Source: Eretmocerus hayati (Eukaryota > Arthropoda > Insecta > Hymenoptera > Aphelinidae). Taken from it: DNA of 64,000 nt. Shown one piece after another: positions 34,065 through 45,999 of this stretch. Both the position numbers and the translations under genes were made by a program. The stretch spans positions 145,750,522 to 145,814,521 of the forward strand of contig CM056741.1 of assembly GCA_029851415.1 (NCBI GenBank), written 5' to 3'. Position 1 is the first letter of the stretch, and each line of letters starts with the position of its first letter. The notes beneath the pieces are model-generated. The model saw only the letters and a list, made by a program, of their open reading frames with translations. It ran no database searches and was not told the DNA's origin.

Positions 34065-34946
34065 GGTAAGTGTACACAACATGCCACCCCTTGAGCTGTT
34101 TTGCCAATACTAGTCCACTCCCATTTTATTAACGTAGTCCATTGCTTTTTGAAGCTTTGTTCCAAGGTCTTCAGAGGGGGCTGAGATAAGTTCGATTTTT
34201 ACCAACCAGAGTTGAGCTATCACAATTCTCCCAAAAAGTGATTTTACTCGCGCGAAAGTGTGTACCCAATTAACAAGACCCCATAAATCTATTTTCTCAA
34301 TTCAATAACTTTGGTATATCTCAACATTTTTCAATGTATACTTGAACTAATTTTAGAACTCGTTTCGAGACCTTCAAAATGAGTTGAATTACGTTACATT
34401 TTGATCAACTGCACTGCGTGCAACCACATTTGAAGCTTCCTACTGGTGTAAAACACTTTCTCTAACTTATTTTGACGTGATAAACACGTTCTGAGTGTAA
34501 AAAAAGTCGTGCTGCACTGCCTTCCAGGATAACCACATAAAGGTCATGTTGGATACCCACCAGTTTTCCTCCGTTTTTGCGAATGATCTCCGTATTTTGC
34601 TCATAAATCGCTCGAAATCCAAATTTGGCAACTTCCGAGAACGGATTTTGAAGGTTCCAAAAAAAGGAATCAAATGCGCCAAAGTATATACATTAAGATT
34701 GGTCGTACCAAAAAATGATCGCACCGGTTTTACTAAACGCAATTTTGTCGCTGATTTCAAGTGTGCAAACACGGAAAATGCAAAAACTCGTTTTATATTT
34801 TTTGAGAGGGCAGAAACCATCTGGGGTCGGGCCAAATCAGTAATATTCTTGTATTTTAACATAACAAAAGTTAAAAAAAATTGCCCGAAGGTCAACGAGT
34901 ACCCAATTTTGATATGCATGCGGGGGCATAGTTGAGTACACTCACC
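34065..34946. mobile_element. GGTAAGTGTAC element, uninterrupted copy (882 bp)
   Basis: Starts GGTAAGTGTACACAACATGCC and ends ...GTTGAGTACACTCACC. Two other copies (41099-42733 and 57834-60294) share its ends and interior ('ttttgctcataaat', 'cttttactaaacgc'-like phrases, 'tttcaagtgtgcaaacac'), and each of those carries a nested fold-back. Open frames on both strands are mirror shadows without a recognised domain. Confidence 0.65.
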
Positions 34947-35247
34947 TTATTTTATATACCCTTACCGAAATATACCGTTTTAATACTGCAAAAAATTTGC
35001 CCCAAAGATACAAGTAAATTTTTTTGAACCTCATAAAGTGTAGAAAGTTCATGTTTTGGACCTTAAAAATGGTGGAAAAACAATTCGAGACATGCCAAAA
35101 ATTCATGGTTCGCTTCCATGCGGAATCACTCATCCATATTCTTATCTTTTATGTTGCATATAACCCGAGCCCTGATGATAATGATGGGTTAGCTAAAAGG
35201 CTGCGTCATCTTGAACGGTCCTTTCCACTTTCATCTCCGTGATACCT

Positions 35248-38200
35248 TTAATTTGTGTAAATTGCATGCAGCACCGATAGACTTGATAGAGAAGTTTTTA
35301 CGATCTGCAAATGAAAAAATGTGTATTGGACTCAATTCGGCTTGTATTTCCAAATAACTCTAATTCTGTCTATTTTCAATAATGCAAGTGTTTGGAAATC
35401 GTGAGAGGTTTACTATATGAACACTTTGGTAGAAGCGTTTCCTGAAATCCCCACAATTTAGATATCGTACCACTTAGATACGAAAAGACGTGTTCAAATT
35501 CTGATTCAAGGAGCATCAGTTACGCTTATTTTTGTGCCCTCATAGCAGAAAATATAGTATATAACTAGGGATTGATCAGTTTCCGAAGTAGACGACCTCT
35601 TTCTGGGCCTTATACCGCTCTCGGTTGCACTTTGAGCACTAATATATGCTCGGAAAGGACCTCGGAAAGGACTCCTCCTCTTTTACTCCGTAGTTGCGAA
35701 ATATATACCAGTTCACGTAAAATTCAACGTGCAGCACTGCCCAACCCTCAAAATCGCTCTGACGAACTGCTAATAGTGTTCTTGTCTAGGGTGGACATAA
35801 AATCTCAAAGGAACATTTGACTTGAAACCTTTACAGGATCCTTATTCGCAGACTTATTACTCGCGGTTTTGGTTATTCACGATTGGTCAATGGCGGCACT
35901 CCCTCCTCATTTGCGGTACTTAAGAATTGCTTATCCGCGATTTTGATTTCGGATGAGACGATTGTGCCAATTTCTGATCACGCTGGATCCCCAAGTCACT
36001 GCTGGTATCTGAATTCAAATTCGGCAGAGGCACAATTTCTTTGATTTACCCTCCACTTAGAAATCTAGAAGCTCAGTTGAATCCACGAATGAGTAGTTAG
36101 CGATGATAATGGGAACCGTCTCTCGAAATCAAGCTCACGTCAGTGTCTTTGTATATTCTCATTCACATCGCTTACCCTCCTTTCCTGATATTTTTGATGA
36201 TTGATAGAGCAACAAAAATTCCAGTAAACGTTCCCATCGAGAAGAATCGCAGATGTCCTGGAATTGGCTGATGATTCATCAATGAAATGATTGAATTCGA
36301 TTCCATAGTCAAACAAAGTTTAAGCTTGCTGTTTAAACATTGCTAATACCTTACAAAAAATTGTCTGAAGATGATTGTAAAAGTACTAGAGGACTCAGAG
36401 TTACCAAAGTCTCCAAAAATTAATAATGGCTGTGTTTCAGACGTTATTTTTTGATGTTCATACATAAAAACACGATAAATTTCGAATATTGTCTTGAATT
36501 TGAGCGGTTTCCTTGAACTCATGACGTGATCCCTCTACTGGCAAAGTGCGAATAAATGGCCATTTTTCTTCCCGGCTCGAATCAGAAAATTTGCGTTTAG
36601 TCGCCCTGATACCAAAAATAGTATGCACCTCAACTCGTCGGGCCGTTTTGGGGCACTGGGAATCTTTTCCCCTCGTTACACTCGGGGAAAATTGATTCCC
36701 ATGCCCAAGACAGCATAACCTCGCATCGGCACATAATGTACTAATTCCCATCAGCGTAATGTATTTTTAAACGCTTTTATTGCACTTCACTTTCATCTAG
36801 TTTTCCGCACTTGGCTCGTCTAGTCTTAAAATTTGAGGTTTCCGGTTTCACATTTGTAAACACGTGCTTGGGCAGGCAACGGCAGGCTCGGCCAACAGTA
36901 GTGAGTGAGTCATTCTTCGCTGGCGCGAGGTGATCTAGGGAGGAAGTGCTAAGATCGATATCGATGTGACTTGAAGTGAGAGGAGTGCTCATCGCTCGTT
37001 TCATGGCGCCGAAATTTGAATACAAGATACGAGACCCATACATTCTTCTCGTGCAAGTGCCGCGTCCTCGCACACCTCGCATCACTTTTCCAGCCGATTT
37101 CCGTCGGTCTATCAAACTCTTCTTATTTTACCCCATGCCAAGCTCGACAAAGTTTCTTGGTACAGTTCATAAAAGCGTTTTTTAAAAATTCCTTTTACTC
37201 TTACTTATTATTCTCAGTACTTCGTTGATACGCATCTCCGCGAATACGCAGAGAATCCTGTACGATCAAACTTAGTCCGAATCTGGTTTGCGAAGAGCAG
37301 AAAAACCTAACTCTGAATCGAGTAGGGCTATTATCTTTCGAATCGAAATGATCTAATATTGTACAGTAGAACTCGGTTATAACGAGCTCGGTTATAATGA
37401 GAACTCGGTTATAACAAGCAAATTTTGAAAATTTGGTTGGTTTGTGTACTAAGCTAATGGAATCAGCCTCGGTTATAACGAGCTCGGTTATAACGAGCCG
37501 AATTTCGCCCAAATTTGGATTTGGATCTCTGCTATAGCGAGCAGATACGATTCCAACCCTACGCGATGGTGAATTTGAGAGCTTGGCACTAAATTGTAAA
37601 CAGGTATCATCATATTGAAACCAGTAAAATCGACGCAAGCAACATGAAAACTAATAAATGGGAAGCTTTTGCGCTGAAAGGACGAAAATGCGGAATTTTG
37701 TAAGATCTGCGGTGTGAGCAGTTCCACGATTTCAACAATCTTGAAGATTCGAATAATTTTTATCTCATTATTAAGAACATTGATGATGAATTTTTTCACC
37801 ACTACTTAGTACAAAAACACTGTTGAAAATATAATCTTCGAGCCAAGAAATAAACATTAATCTCTGAAATCATGAAGGATACAAACTTGCGAATCGTGAT
37901 TCTGATATAAGTGAGATGAAGTGCTTAATAGTGCATTTCTTAGATCAGCATTACATAGTCACCCTTCTGACCGCGAATCTATAGCTATGTACTCACCCAC
38001 GTATATATTTTTCTCATAACTTATTTGTGTTTAACATTGATCGTCTATTTTTCGAAGTAAAACTGGATTATCTGACATTCTTCAATGTAAGAAGATCAAT
38101 TTATCATTTATTCACATTATATACATGTAGATCTAACCATTTTGAGTCAACCTCGGTTATAACGAGCAAATTTTGCCGGTCCCTTGGAGCTCGTTATAAC

Positions 38201-41200
38201 CGAGTTCTACTGTATTTCCATGCCTCAATACAGATCAAAATATGAAATTGAAGTCGCGATTTGGTCGAATGAATCACCAAATATCTTCATAAACTTTGGG
38301 CATATCGTAATCATCAGAAGTCACATTGGTTCCAAGAGACGTTTACGATCGAGGCAGCTACGTCACTATCAGGATTTATATTATGTCAAAAATTCATCGA
38401 AAAATTGGCAACGTATTCCATATCGCTAATTATTATTGAGCGGAAGTTGTGATAGTTATTGAACACCCCCTTGAAGGAATAGGATGACTTACCCGCATAA
38501 AATTTTCTAGCGAAAGCACGTAAATTTTGCCGACGACGATAGACAGTGGCTTCTGACTTCTGCAAATAACCAGACTCAAGTACCTCCTTGTATATTTGTC
38601 AAGCTCATTCCAAGATGACAGCTGAACAGCCACCGCAAGAGACTGACTCTTTAAAAGAGAAAAAAGTCCAACGCATCATTATTATATGCATACAAGAATT
38701 CCTCTATGAGATAGCAGGATGACTGCCTCCATAATAATTTGGTAAGCGTTAGTTGACAAAAACTTCATTCCAGGGTTCCTGGGTTCTGATCCACGCCGAG
38801 AAAGCAAAAAGCCACTGTGCTTCATGACGCTCTAACTGATCTCACTAATAACTTGTTGGAGTAAATTTTGACTCTACAAGAGTCGAATATGTCCGACTCC
38901 AACGAGGACTCCACGCTTTGAGCCGCACATATCTGACTTCAAGTGAGTGGAATTCGACTTTTCGTGAGTGAAGTTCACTCCAGTGACGGAAGTTAGAGTA
39001 AAAGGCAAAATAACGTACCTGGACAATGATTTCATCACCTGGTTGACAATATAGGAGAATTTGGAGGAAGTACACTGCAAAACTCGCAATGAAAACCATG
39101 CTGTCCACGCTACGATTATCTAGCGACTGCAAGATAGAAATAACATAAACTATCAATACCTATTTGAAAAACAAATTTGTCAAATCATTGATTCGTCGAC
39201 AGTACTCGAGATGAAATACCGAACATGTGAAATGGAAACAACACCACGTGGAAACTCACGGTAATGAGCTTGAAACCATTGATGCACAGTGCAATACCCA
39301 CTGCAATGAGCTGCTGCTGTCCCAAGACACTGAAGACTGTCTGTAGCGCTTGCGAATACCTTCAAAATTCAATATTGATATGTTCAGTGCGAGGACTCAT
39401 CTTATTTAAGATAGAGTGTCCTGCTACAAAATACAGGGCCTCATATCAATGAAGTCATTTACCTTATTTCTTTCTGATGACGTTTGATCAGACTTACTAC
39501 TTTCCGTTTCTTGTTTAATTCGTCTGTACCAAGATCCGTAAACTCATTCTGCAGTATTTTCAGCCTGGCACAGAACTGATACGTGCTCATCAAGAAGATG
39601 CCATCCATTGCGTACATCATTATGACTATGGGTACCATTGCCAACATCTGTTGAAATATATTCTAGCTAAATAATATTTACAATTGTAGTTTTAAAATCC
39701 AGTTATTGATTCCAATGTTGTTGAAGATAATGACGTGAAATTTCTCATTATATCATTGTCTCACACACAAACTTTTGTACAGAATTCATCAAATTACGTT
39801 GGACCTACACATCCACGTGTAAGCCCTTACGCATCAACGTGTAGGCCCCTGTTGCAAAAGTACCATTTTCATTGCGGGATTCGTTTAACCCTATCTTCAT
39901 TTTTTTCTTGTTTTTTTTTACTTCTAGAGTTTGGCAAAAAATCTTATGGAGGTAAGATGACAGGTAACTTTTTAAGTTCTTCAATGAGTTCTGTTTCTTA
40001 ATACGTCGGATAAAGATGCTTCTGAGTACATTCATATTCCTAATTGTAAGTATCTAATCTCTCCCTGTCAATCAGTGGGGACACGCTAGAGTACCACTTC
40101 ATTTTAAAATACAATAGAACTTCATCACAACGAACATGCAAACTTCCCAAAGGTTGGTTACGATGCTGAATGGGTGGAGTCAATCTCGGTTATAACCATA
40201 ATTATGCCCGGTCCGTTGGAGCTCGGTTACGGTGGGCGAGGAGCGTCTGATTATTAGACAAAAATGCCAAACAAATCGACGCACGTTACGTTTTTCTACT
40301 AGTTAAGATGAAAAAAATCCCGTTTACCCTGAAATTGGAGCTGCTGGGTTTTTGAAATGCGAGCAAAATTGCGATTTTGAATTTCTTTAGACGGGAAATA
40401 CATTGAAGAAATTCAGCTATCAGGACCCGCCATATCTCGCGGCAGCCACGACTGTAGTGCATCTCGGTATTTTTCAACGTACTTCTGCTTGTATTGTAGC
40501 TCATTTCACGAGTTACAATAACAAGTCTTGCACGTCGAAATCGGATTGAAGAGTCAAGCTGCACAGTCGGATGAGGTGAAAGAGTTTGGTTCCAAATCAT
40601 TCGCATATGAGCTATTCTATTTAATGTCACCAGGATTCGGTCGAGGGTCGGGAAATTTTTGTAAGTCTGAGCACGCATTGTATGTGACAGAGAAAGGTGC
40701 ATAGCATAGTTCTCTAGGCCCCAGAAGAAACCCATGCGAGTTTGGCGCACCATCATCGATTTTTAGATTGACAAACAATCGATATTTTTTCATTTTTTGA
40801 TTGATTTCTCATTCGTTTAGAACCCAGTATGCAGAGCAGATATCCGAAAAACACATTTCGACATGAAGAAGCTGGATTTCACGAAATGAATACTTTCAAA
40901 TTCGGCAAACGTTAACATGACCTCAAAATAGTGATTTCTTCCAGGAAAATTCATTTGTCGGGCATTAGAGTTCATTATTCGTTAAACTTTATATTTTTGT
41001 CAGATTTCTCGTGCAATTTTTCGACGATGACCATTGAATTCTGAATAAAGCATTGTTGAAAGTACTCGGAAAAGCATTTGATTTGATCAACGGATACGGT
41101 AAGTGTACCCAACATGCCCCCATATGCCGATCTCAGAACTGGGCACCCGTTGACCTTCGCGCAATTTTTTTACATCTGTTTTGTTGAACAATGAGAGCGT

Positions 41201-44200
41201 TGATTATTTGGACCAACCCCGGATCATTTCTGCGTCCCTCAGAAAATTTAATGTAAGTCTTTGCATCTTTTGCGTTTGCACACTTAAAAAATCGCCAACA
41301 AAATTGCGTTTAGTAAAACCAGTGTCAAAAATTGTTCGTTCGACCAATCTTGATGTACTTCCACGCATTTGATTTATTTTTCAATGACCTTTGAGATCCG
41401 TCTTCGAAAATTGCGAAACTTGGATTTGGAAGAATTTTATGAGGAAAATACGGAGGTTCGCAAAATCGAGGCAAAAATTTGTGAGTATCCAACATGCCCC
41501 CATACTGTTATCTCGAAAGGGTGTGCATCAGCCTCTTTTTCACCACTCAGAACATGTCTATCACGCCAAAATAGGTTGCAAATAGTGTCTGGACCGGCAA
41601 AAAGCTTCTCATGTGGTTGCATGCCGATAAAAACGATTTCATGCTCTTTATCGTCGATTTACATAGGTTTCTTTGAGGAAATTGAGACAGTTTGACTCGA
41701 GTTGATCAAAACTAGACGCACTCCAGCTTATTTTGAAGGTCTTGAGTCAAGCTTAAGATGAGCCAAAGTACATTGAAAAATGTTGAGGAAGACTAGAGTT
41801 GTTGAGGAATGGCGTAGTGGGGGGAAGGTTGTGTACACACTTCGCGAACTCGCAAGAAATCCTCTGGTTAAAAATGGGAACCCTATGATCATATATGAAC
41901 ATGGGGTCCAAGAACCCTATGACCATATATGAACATCTATGAATCGATTTTCAAAAATTTTTAGAAATCCGAGAAGTTGTTATATATGATTGCATTTTCA
42001 GGGAATATCACATCAAAAAGTCACGATGCTGATCTTGCATAACCGAGAAAATCTCCAAGAGTTCATCGAGTAATTGAATCAAAACGATCTGTAAGTGATA
42101 TCATTCTCCTACTAGAAAAAAAGTTTAATTTCTAAGATTTCATTTGAGTGATTGAACCAAGATCCTGCGATAGAGCTCTCATTTGAAATTTCTAAGATTT
42201 CAATCGTTTGGCAAATTGGTGACCAATCTACACAATTTGTTATATCTTGAGATCATCATTTTGAGGAATATTACATTTGAGCAGGTTCGTCACCAATATG
42301 CCAAACGTTTTTGATCTTGGCAATTAAAATTTTTTTCTATCAAGATATATAATGATATCACTTACAGATCGTTTCAATTCAATTACCTAATGAACTCTTG
42401 GAGATTTTCTCGGTTATGCAAGATCAGCATCGTGACTTTTTGAGTTATATTCCCTGAAAATGCAACCATAACAACTTCTCGGATTTTAAAAAGTTCTGAA
42501 AATCGTTTCATAGATGTTCATATATGGTCATAGGGTCCTTGGACCCCATGTTCATATATGATCATAGGGTTCCCATTTTTACATGGGTGATTGAAATTGA
42601 ACTTACCCTAGTTCTTTCTGAAGACCTTGAAACAAGCTTTGAAATGCAAAAAAGTACGTTGAAAAATATTGAAGTGGACCAAAACTATTGACAAAACGGC
42701 TCAAAGGGGGAGGGCATGCTGTGTACACTTACCTGATATACGTATGGTGCTCGAGCGGAGGCACTGTGAAATGGATTGGAGGGTTAAGAATACATACCAA
42801 CGAAACTATGATTTATCATCGTATTTTTTGACGCTGAATTCGTGTTGTATTATGTCCTTGAGAGTCAAGATTTTTTTTCAACTCACGATAAATCAGTTTG
42901 CTGAAAAACACCATTTACTCGGAATCATTTTCAATGATCCGAATTAAAGATCTTGATAGCGTTCCAAAAGCATTATTCAAAATTGAGTTCAGAATCGCAT
43001 TTTGATGTCAAACTTGTACGATGACAGAAACACCGTATAATCGGAGTATTTAGTTTCGATCTTGAAGGATCGCAAAAACCTGAAGATGGATGACAGAAGT
43101 GTACAAAAGCCCAGATTTTAGAATGGCATTCTTAGCATCCTGGAAATGACTTAACTCAATTAATTAGGTCTCCTGTTGGTAGAGAAAATTCCGGGTTCCT
43201 AGAGGCATATCTAAAAAAGCCACCCTTACTCTAAAGTATTTAATGTGGAGGACAGGCGAAGTTGCCTTGAGTACGATTACAGTGTCTCTGGTCGATCACA
43301 CAAGCTTTCCATCATCTTGTTGAGGATAAGACTGATTTGAATAAGGAAATATAACTCGAATCTGCGTCTCACAGCCCCTATCAGAAGCGTATTCGAATTA
43401 GAAAAATCACTAAGATCGTGTTCAGCAAATCAAAATACGAGAAGAAGAAAGATTTTGAACTCAATTTAGGATAATGCTTATGGGACTCTATCAAGATGTT
43501 AAATTTGGAACATTGAGGGAAACTCCGAGTAAATGGTGTTTTTCAGGGAACTGGTGATCCTCGAATCGAAGAAGAATCTTGACTCTCAGGGACACAATAC
43601 AACGCGAATTCGGTTCCAGCATGGAAAGATTCCATGGTGAATCATACTTTGGGCTGTTATGGGCTTTCCAAATGCACAGTACCTTCTTTCAAGCACTATC
43701 TATTCGTTGATCATATGCAACGCTTTTTCGAGTACTTTCTATGGAGCTTCATGTCGGAGTGACTCGGGGTACTCCGCGCCCTTTCTTCTTTCAATGGTCA
43801 TTGTCGAGAAATTGCACGAGAAATCCAACAAAAATATAAAATTTAACGAAAAATCGATTCTAATACCCGAAAAACGAGTTTCTCTCAAAGAAATCGCTAT
43901 TTTGAGGTCATAATAACGTTTGCCGAATTCGGAAGTAATTTCAGAGTGGAATTTAGAATTTCTTCTGGTGAAATTTAGCTTTTCCATGTCGAAATGTGTT
44001 TTTCGAGTCGCCTCTGCATACTGGGATCTAAACGAGTGAGAAATCAATCAATGAATGAAGAAACCGATTGTTTGTCAATCTAAAAACCGATAATAGCGCG
44101 CCAAACTCGCATGGGTTTCTTCTGGGGCCTAGAGAACTATGCTATGCACCTTTCTCTGTCACATACAATGCGTGCTCAGACTTACAAAAATTTCCCGACC

Positions 44201-45482
44201 CTCGACCGAATCCTGGTGACATTAAATAGAATAGCTCATATGCGAATGATTTGGAACCAAACTCTTTCACCTCATCCGACTGTGCAGCTTGACTCTTCAA
44301 TCCGATTTCGACGTGCAAGACTTGTTATTGTAACTCGTGAAATGAGCTACAATACAAGCAGAAGTACGTTGAAAAATACCGAGATGCACCACATTCGTGG
44401 CTGCTGCGAAACATGGCGGGTCCTGATAAGCAGCTACGATTTCAGGGTAAACGGGATTTTTTCGTCTTGACTTGTAGAAAAAGGCCACGTGCGTCGATTC
44501 TTTTGGCATTTTTGTCTAATAATCTGACGCTTCTCGCTCAACGTGCGTTATAATAGAGTTCTACTGTAAGTTTAACTTTATGTATCAGTGCATATGCGCT
44601 GTAATCACACGACATCTGCTCAGAAGTTATCAGTGAGTGCACTGGTATTCCAGTGACCTCGGAGGGCAATCGAGTTTTCGGCACGGAAACATCAATGACA
44701 CATCCTAAAATAATATTCAGTTAAAGTAATACAGCTGTATTAGCCGGAACAGCCGTTAAATCTGCGGAAAAGTGAGCGTCTTTCACTTACTTGGCTCATA
44801 TAGCACATTCCGTAAATAAGATTAGAATCTTTATCTCCATAGTATCGGCCGTAGTATGGATAGTGTCTGTCGCGGTCTTTCGATTTTTGACCATTGATCA
44901 AGGGCATCAGAGAAAACACCGTACCAGTGATGCAAATAGAAGAAATATAGTAGGAACTGAAATTTCGAGCCCATTTAGACGATTTTTTCAAGATGGACTG
45001 ATTTTTTTCATCATCGGGCCTACTCATGATGTGGATCCATTCCGATTGCATTACTTTCACTACATCCTGAGAATGATACATCATATTGGAGCTGATAATA
45101 TCATTGAAAAACTCAACAAGAAAGATGATGACCACCAAGTAAGAATTGTGCAACAGACCTGAAATTCACTAATCGTGAGGATGAAACTGGAATACTTTAT
45201 GACTGTTGTTCCATAAAAAACATTTCCTAAGAGAGTCTCGAAGAAGGAGTCAATTTTACCAAAAAGACAGTACATATCAATCCATTGTGGCATTATGATG
45301 ACAAATGCTGAAAAGTACATCGAAAACTGGAGAAATCGTCTACGAGGAGATCGATTTTTTGTAGAACTTGATTCATCAGGCCACAATCCTGACATTATCA
45401 AAGCCCATTTATTGTAAAATATAGTCTTATCATATTCTTGGGACGCTTTTGCAGATGATGAGTCAGTGACCCGATCCGCCAT
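35248..45482 (-). CDS. Odorant receptor gene 2 (7tm_6 family), seven exons, 401 aa
   Basis: Exons on the minus strand: 45482-45159, 45066-44791, 39647-39463, 39359-39260, 39126-39019, 38648-38493, 35304-35248. Exons 2-7 have exactly the sizes and phases of gene 1 and exon 1 is two codons shorter; the frame is open throughout. Conserved pieces include YDKTIFYNKWALIMSGLWPD, MPQWIDMYCLFGKIDSFFE, AMDGIFLMSTYQFCARLKI, GQQQLIAVGIALCINGFKLI and CRSQKPLSIVVGKIYVLSLE, ending in SLSVLHAIYTN. Seven-helix odorant-gated channel subunit, expected to pair with Orco. Intron 2 (5.1 kb) holds a 4.5-kb fold-back element and intron 6 a pogo-like MITE. It is a tandem paralogue of the gene at 12833-24170 and is probably functional. 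The start could also lie at the in-frame ATG at 45560, but 45482 matches gene 1. Confidence 0.9.
37364..38212. mobile_element. pogo/Tigger-like MITE in receptor gene 2 intron 6
   Basis: Ends CAGTAGAACTCGGTTATAAC and GTTATAACCGAGTTCTACTG are perfect inverted repeats flanked by TA on both sides. 'cggttataacgagc' is repeated several times just inside. The 849-bp interior has no transposase frame. The terminal sequence is typical of pogo-type elements, inferred from the ends alone. Confidence 0.8.
41099..42733. mobile_element. GGTAAGTGTAC element interrupted by a fold-back
   Basis: Starts GGTAAGTGTACCCAACATGC and ends ...GTGTACACTTACC. It splits the left arm of the 40112-44566 fold-back, whose matching phrase is continuous in the other arm. 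Without the nested 709 bp it is about 0.9 kb, the size of the intact copy at 34065. Confidence 0.7.
41871..42579. mobile_element. 709-bp fold-back inside the nested element
   Basis: AAAATGGGAACCCTATGATC at the left mirrors GATCATAGGGTTCCCATTTT at the right, with TA on both sides. The arms are about 340 bp and nearly identical, with an internal direct repeat of 'ccctatgaNcatatatgaacat'. No coding capacity. Confidence 0.78.
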
Positions 45483-45950
45483 CCTCAGCACTCTCTGACG
45501 AACCAACCAAAATCTATTTGCCGTTGAGAACCCGACTGGTTTACAAATAAGACTCTGCACTCTGCAACAAACAGTGAGCTACTGACTTCAGATCGTGTGA
45601 GAGCAAAGAAACTATATGCTACTCGTATCCCTGCATCTACGTCACGTACATTATCGACTGTTCTTCCGTCGAGACATCTCTTATACTTTGACAGCATTGC
45701 GGGTGAGGAAATGATGGGTTTTGTTTGAAAAGTACAAGTTGTTGACATTTAATGCGAGTTACAAAGACCGAGGTCAATTCCAAGCCCTAACATAATGAGA
45801 GTGCAACTCTTAGTAGTTTTTGGCGACGTCGTAAAAACTTGCCCTGCTGTGGGTATTGATTAGGCTATGCCTTCGACTTATTTGAGAAAAAGAAGCAGAC
45901 ACAACTATGTTACTTATCACGTACTTTCGAAATTGCCAGTACACCTTATA
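45483..45950 (-). promoter_or_regulatory. 5' flank of odorant receptor gene 2
   Basis: Counterpart of 24171-24640: shared phrases include 'gctactgacttcagatcgt', 'tttgacagcattgcggg' and 'taatgcgagttac'. The homology is broken at about 45950 by the minisatellite and resumes at about 48120. No core promoter element assigned. Confidence 0.45.
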
Positions 45951-45999
45951 GTTGCTAATAATATATAGGTATAGCCCTACATTTTTTCGTGTACTAGTC

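Larger units (their letters stand above)
31940..34066. mobile_element. TA-flanked element, CTGTAAACCGGGGTGAA termini
   Basis: The left end TA|CTGTAAACCGGGGTGAAGG mirrors the right end ...CTTTCACCCTAGTTTACGG|TA. The homologous flank upstream of gene 2 (48462) has no insertion at this point ('gtgcgtaaaata|tcatc'). The interior carries other repeats, including 32798-33132 and a SINE-like unit. No transposase recognised. Confidence 0.6.
40112..44566. mobile_element. Large fold-back element in receptor gene 2 intron 2
   Basis: The outer ends CAATAGAACTTCATCACAAC and ...ATAATAGAGTTCTACTG are diverged versions of the pogo-like terminus at 37364, flanked by TA. Inverted arms of about 1 kb follow (e.g. 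'atgggtttcttctggggcct' in both, opposite orientation) and resume inside the nested element at 41099-42733, reaching a centre near 43230. Intron 2 of gene 1 shows the empty site ('ttcattttaaaatg' near 20332), confirming the left boundary. Open frames of 156 and 119 codons in the arms are copies of each other and not genes. Confidence 0.78.

Noticed and set aside
38740..38800. tRNA-like sequence with 'gggttctgatcc' in receptor gene 2 intron 5
   Set aside because: The B-box-like phrase lacks a convincing A box and cloverleaf.
40286..40756. 156-codon minus-strand frame as a gene
   Set aside because: The same sequence recurs inverted at 44111-44470. It is part of a fold-back arm and has no protein features.
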